NCBI GenBank assembly: GCA_035518095.1
Contig: DATIXX010000024.1
Span: forward strand, 1-34,255
Direction: 5' to 3'
Length of the DNA stretch: 34,255 bases
Source: Burkholderiales bacterium
GTDB taxonomy: Bacteria; Pseudomonadota; Gammaproteobacteria; Burkholderiales; JAHFRG01
Part shown: positions 33,090-34,255 of the stretch, one piece after another
Numbering within the stretch: the stretch's first letter is position 1
How the letters are laid out: every line of letters begins with the position of its first letter
Position numbers and translations under genes: made by a program
Notes under the pieces: model-generated
What the model was told of the DNA's origin: nothing
What the model saw: only the letters and a program-made list of their open reading frames with translations
The model's database searches: none

Positions 33090-34255
33090 ATGGAGAATCA
33101 GCCTACTGACGCCAAACAACCGCAAACGCCCGCACCCCCGGCGCCTGCGCCGGGCAATGGCAAGCGCAAAAAGCTTCTTGCCCTGGTAATCGGCGTATTT
33201 GCTTTAGCCGGCATCGGATACGGGGTTTATTGGTTCCTGGTTGCGCGCTATGTCGAATATACCGATGATGCCTACGTCAACGGCAACGTGGTGCAGATCA
33301 CGCCGCAAGTTTCCGGCACCGTCATCGCCATCGACGCCGACGATACGAGTTTCGTCAAAACCGGCCAGATGCTGGTGCAGCTTGATCCGGCGGATGCCAA
33401 AGTCGCGCTCGACGAGGCGGATGCGCATCTGGCGAAGACGGTGCGCCAGGTCCGCAACCTGTTCGCGACCAGCGCGCAGTACGATGCCGATATTGCATCG
33501 CGCGCAGCCGATCTGGCCAAGGCCCGCGCCGATCTGGCGCGCCGCGAACAGCTGGCAAGTTCGGGAGCGGTATCGACCGAAGACATCGGCCACGCGCGCG
33601 ATGCGGTAAAGGCCGCGCAAGCCGATCTGGAAGCGGCGCGGCAAAAGCTTGCCGCAAGCCGCGCCCTGGTCGACCGCACCACCATCGAGGACCACCCCGA
33701 TGTGCAAAACGCCGCTGCGCAGGTGCGCCAGGCCTATCTGGATTATGCGCGCACCACGCTCCCCGCTCCGGTATCGGGTTTCGTTGCCAAGCGCACCGTG
33801 CAGCTGGGCCAGCGCGTGAGCAAAGGCGAGCCGTTGATGGCGGTGGTTCCGCTGAATGAGGTCTGGGTGGACGCCAACTTCAAGGAAAACCAGCTGACGA
33901 ACATGCGCGTCGGGCAAAAAGTGGATCTCACCGCCGACCTCTACGGCGGCAAAGTCGTCTACCACGGCAAAATCGTGGGCTTCGGCGCGGGCACGGGCGG
34001 CGCCTTTGCGCTGCTGCCTGCGCAAAACGCCAGCGGCAACTGGATCAAGATCGTGCAGCGCTTGCCTGTGCGCATTGCGCTCGATCCTCAGGAACTCGCC
34101 GCGCACCCGCTGCAAATCGGATTGTCGATGCTGGTGAATGTCGACACGCACAATCGCACAGGCGCGCGCCTGCCGCAACTTGCCCAGAACACGCCGAGTT
34201 ATGCGACCGACGTATTCCAGTCGCAGGATGCCGGCGCCGATGCGCGCGCAAAATC
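33090..34255 (+). CDS. EmrA-type membrane fusion (HlyD family) protein, 3' end outside window
   Basis: Opens at ATG 33090 and remains open for 388 codons to the right edge. The N-terminus is a Pro-rich cytoplasmic tail (QTPAPPAPAPGNGKRKK), then one membrane helix (LLALVIGVFALAGIGYGVYW). The periplasmic part begins with YTDDAYVNGNVVQITPQVSG, the first biotinyl-lipoyl half, then a long coiled-coil hairpin rich in Ala/Arg (about 110-220), the second half (APVSGFVAKRTVQLGQRVSK) and a beta-barrel (VWVDANFKENQLTNMRVGQK). This matches EmrA adaptors that link an MFS pump (EmrB) to a TolC-like channel. An inner-membrane pump gene is expected beyond the edge. Confidence 0.93.
   Translation, partial: MENQPTDAKQPQTPAPPAPAPGNGKRKKLLALVIGVFALAGIGYGVYWFLVARYVEYTDDAYVNGNVVQITPQVSGTVIAIDADDTSFVKTGQMLVQLDPADAKVALDEADAHLAKTVRQVRNLFATSAQYDADIASRAADLAKARADLARREQLASSGAVSTEDIGHARDAVKAAQADLEAARQKLAASRALVDRTTIEDHPDVQNAAAQVRQAYLDYARTTLPAPVSGFVAKRTVQLGQRVSKGEPLMAVVPLNEVWVDANFKENQLTNMRVGQKVDLTADLYGGKVVYHGKIVGFGAGTGGAFALLPAQNASGNWIKIVQRLPVRIALDPQELAAHPLQIGLSMLVNVDTHNRTGARLPQLAQNTPSYATDVFQSQDAGADARAK

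Noticed and set aside
33204..34178. 324-codon minus-strand frame antisense to the EmrA-type gene
   Set aside because: The plus-strand frame is a clear membrane fusion protein; the antisense frame is a by-product of GC-rich codon use.

Overview
The window looks like a betaproteobacterial chromosome segment. The strongest evidence is the housekeeping block thrS-infC-rpmI-rplT-pheS-pheT-ihfA-merR (about 20.86-28.12 kb), whose order and protein sequences are typical of beta/gammaproteobacteria. The block lies between two tRNA genes, tRNA-Val(GAC) at 20.73 kb and tRNA-Pro(GGG) at 28.14 kb. The taxon below class level is not resolved.

Left part (1-17.3 kb) is an accessory region of single-enzyme genes, nearly all on the + strand, most with their own strong Shine-Dalgarno and 50-200 bp gaps. 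In order: the 3' part of an enoyl-CoA hydratase; a graveyard of a START-like fragment, a frameshifted YWTD-repeat protein and a RidA with a shifted tail; a MOSC/flavin reductase/ferredoxin fusion; a Tyr-less SDR; a VOC protein; a second SDR lacking the YxxxK pair; an RclA/MerA-like flavin disulfide reductase; a Tat-exported alpha/beta hydrolase; fossil fragments; Dps; a chloroperoxidase-type hydrolase; an isochorismatase-like cysteine hydrolase; a four-helix membrane protein; a two-subunit molybdenum hydroxylase (isoquinoline oxidoreductase type); a DsbA-like protein and a UBP zinc finger. The gene content suggests defence against oxidants, reactive chlorine or electrophiles plus turnover of small organics. 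This is inference from families only.

Middle (17.2-20.7 kb): a small unknown protein, a lipoprotein with an Ala-rich coiled-coil tail, a cardiolipin synthase and a zinc-ribbon/HEMGH membrane protein. The housekeeping block then carries several regulatory features: a hairpin just before thrS, an infC that probably starts at AUC, a long hairpin before rpmI that may be an L20 autoregulatory leader, and a heptamer-repeat inverted element between pheS and pheT.

Right part (28.2-34.3 kb) is a second accessory segment after tRNA-Pro: repeats next to the tRNA, a minus-strand lipoprotein, the end of an IS3-type element, a K+-channel-like protein, two possible tiny ORFs, a SnoaL/NTF2-like protein, and an efflux pair (NodT-type outer membrane lipoprotein and an EmrA-type adaptor that runs off the right edge).

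No CRISPR array, rRNA or complete mobile element was seen. The most notable features are the redox gene set with catalytically altered SDRs, the many same-family gene fossils between live genes, and the RNA elements of the translation operon.
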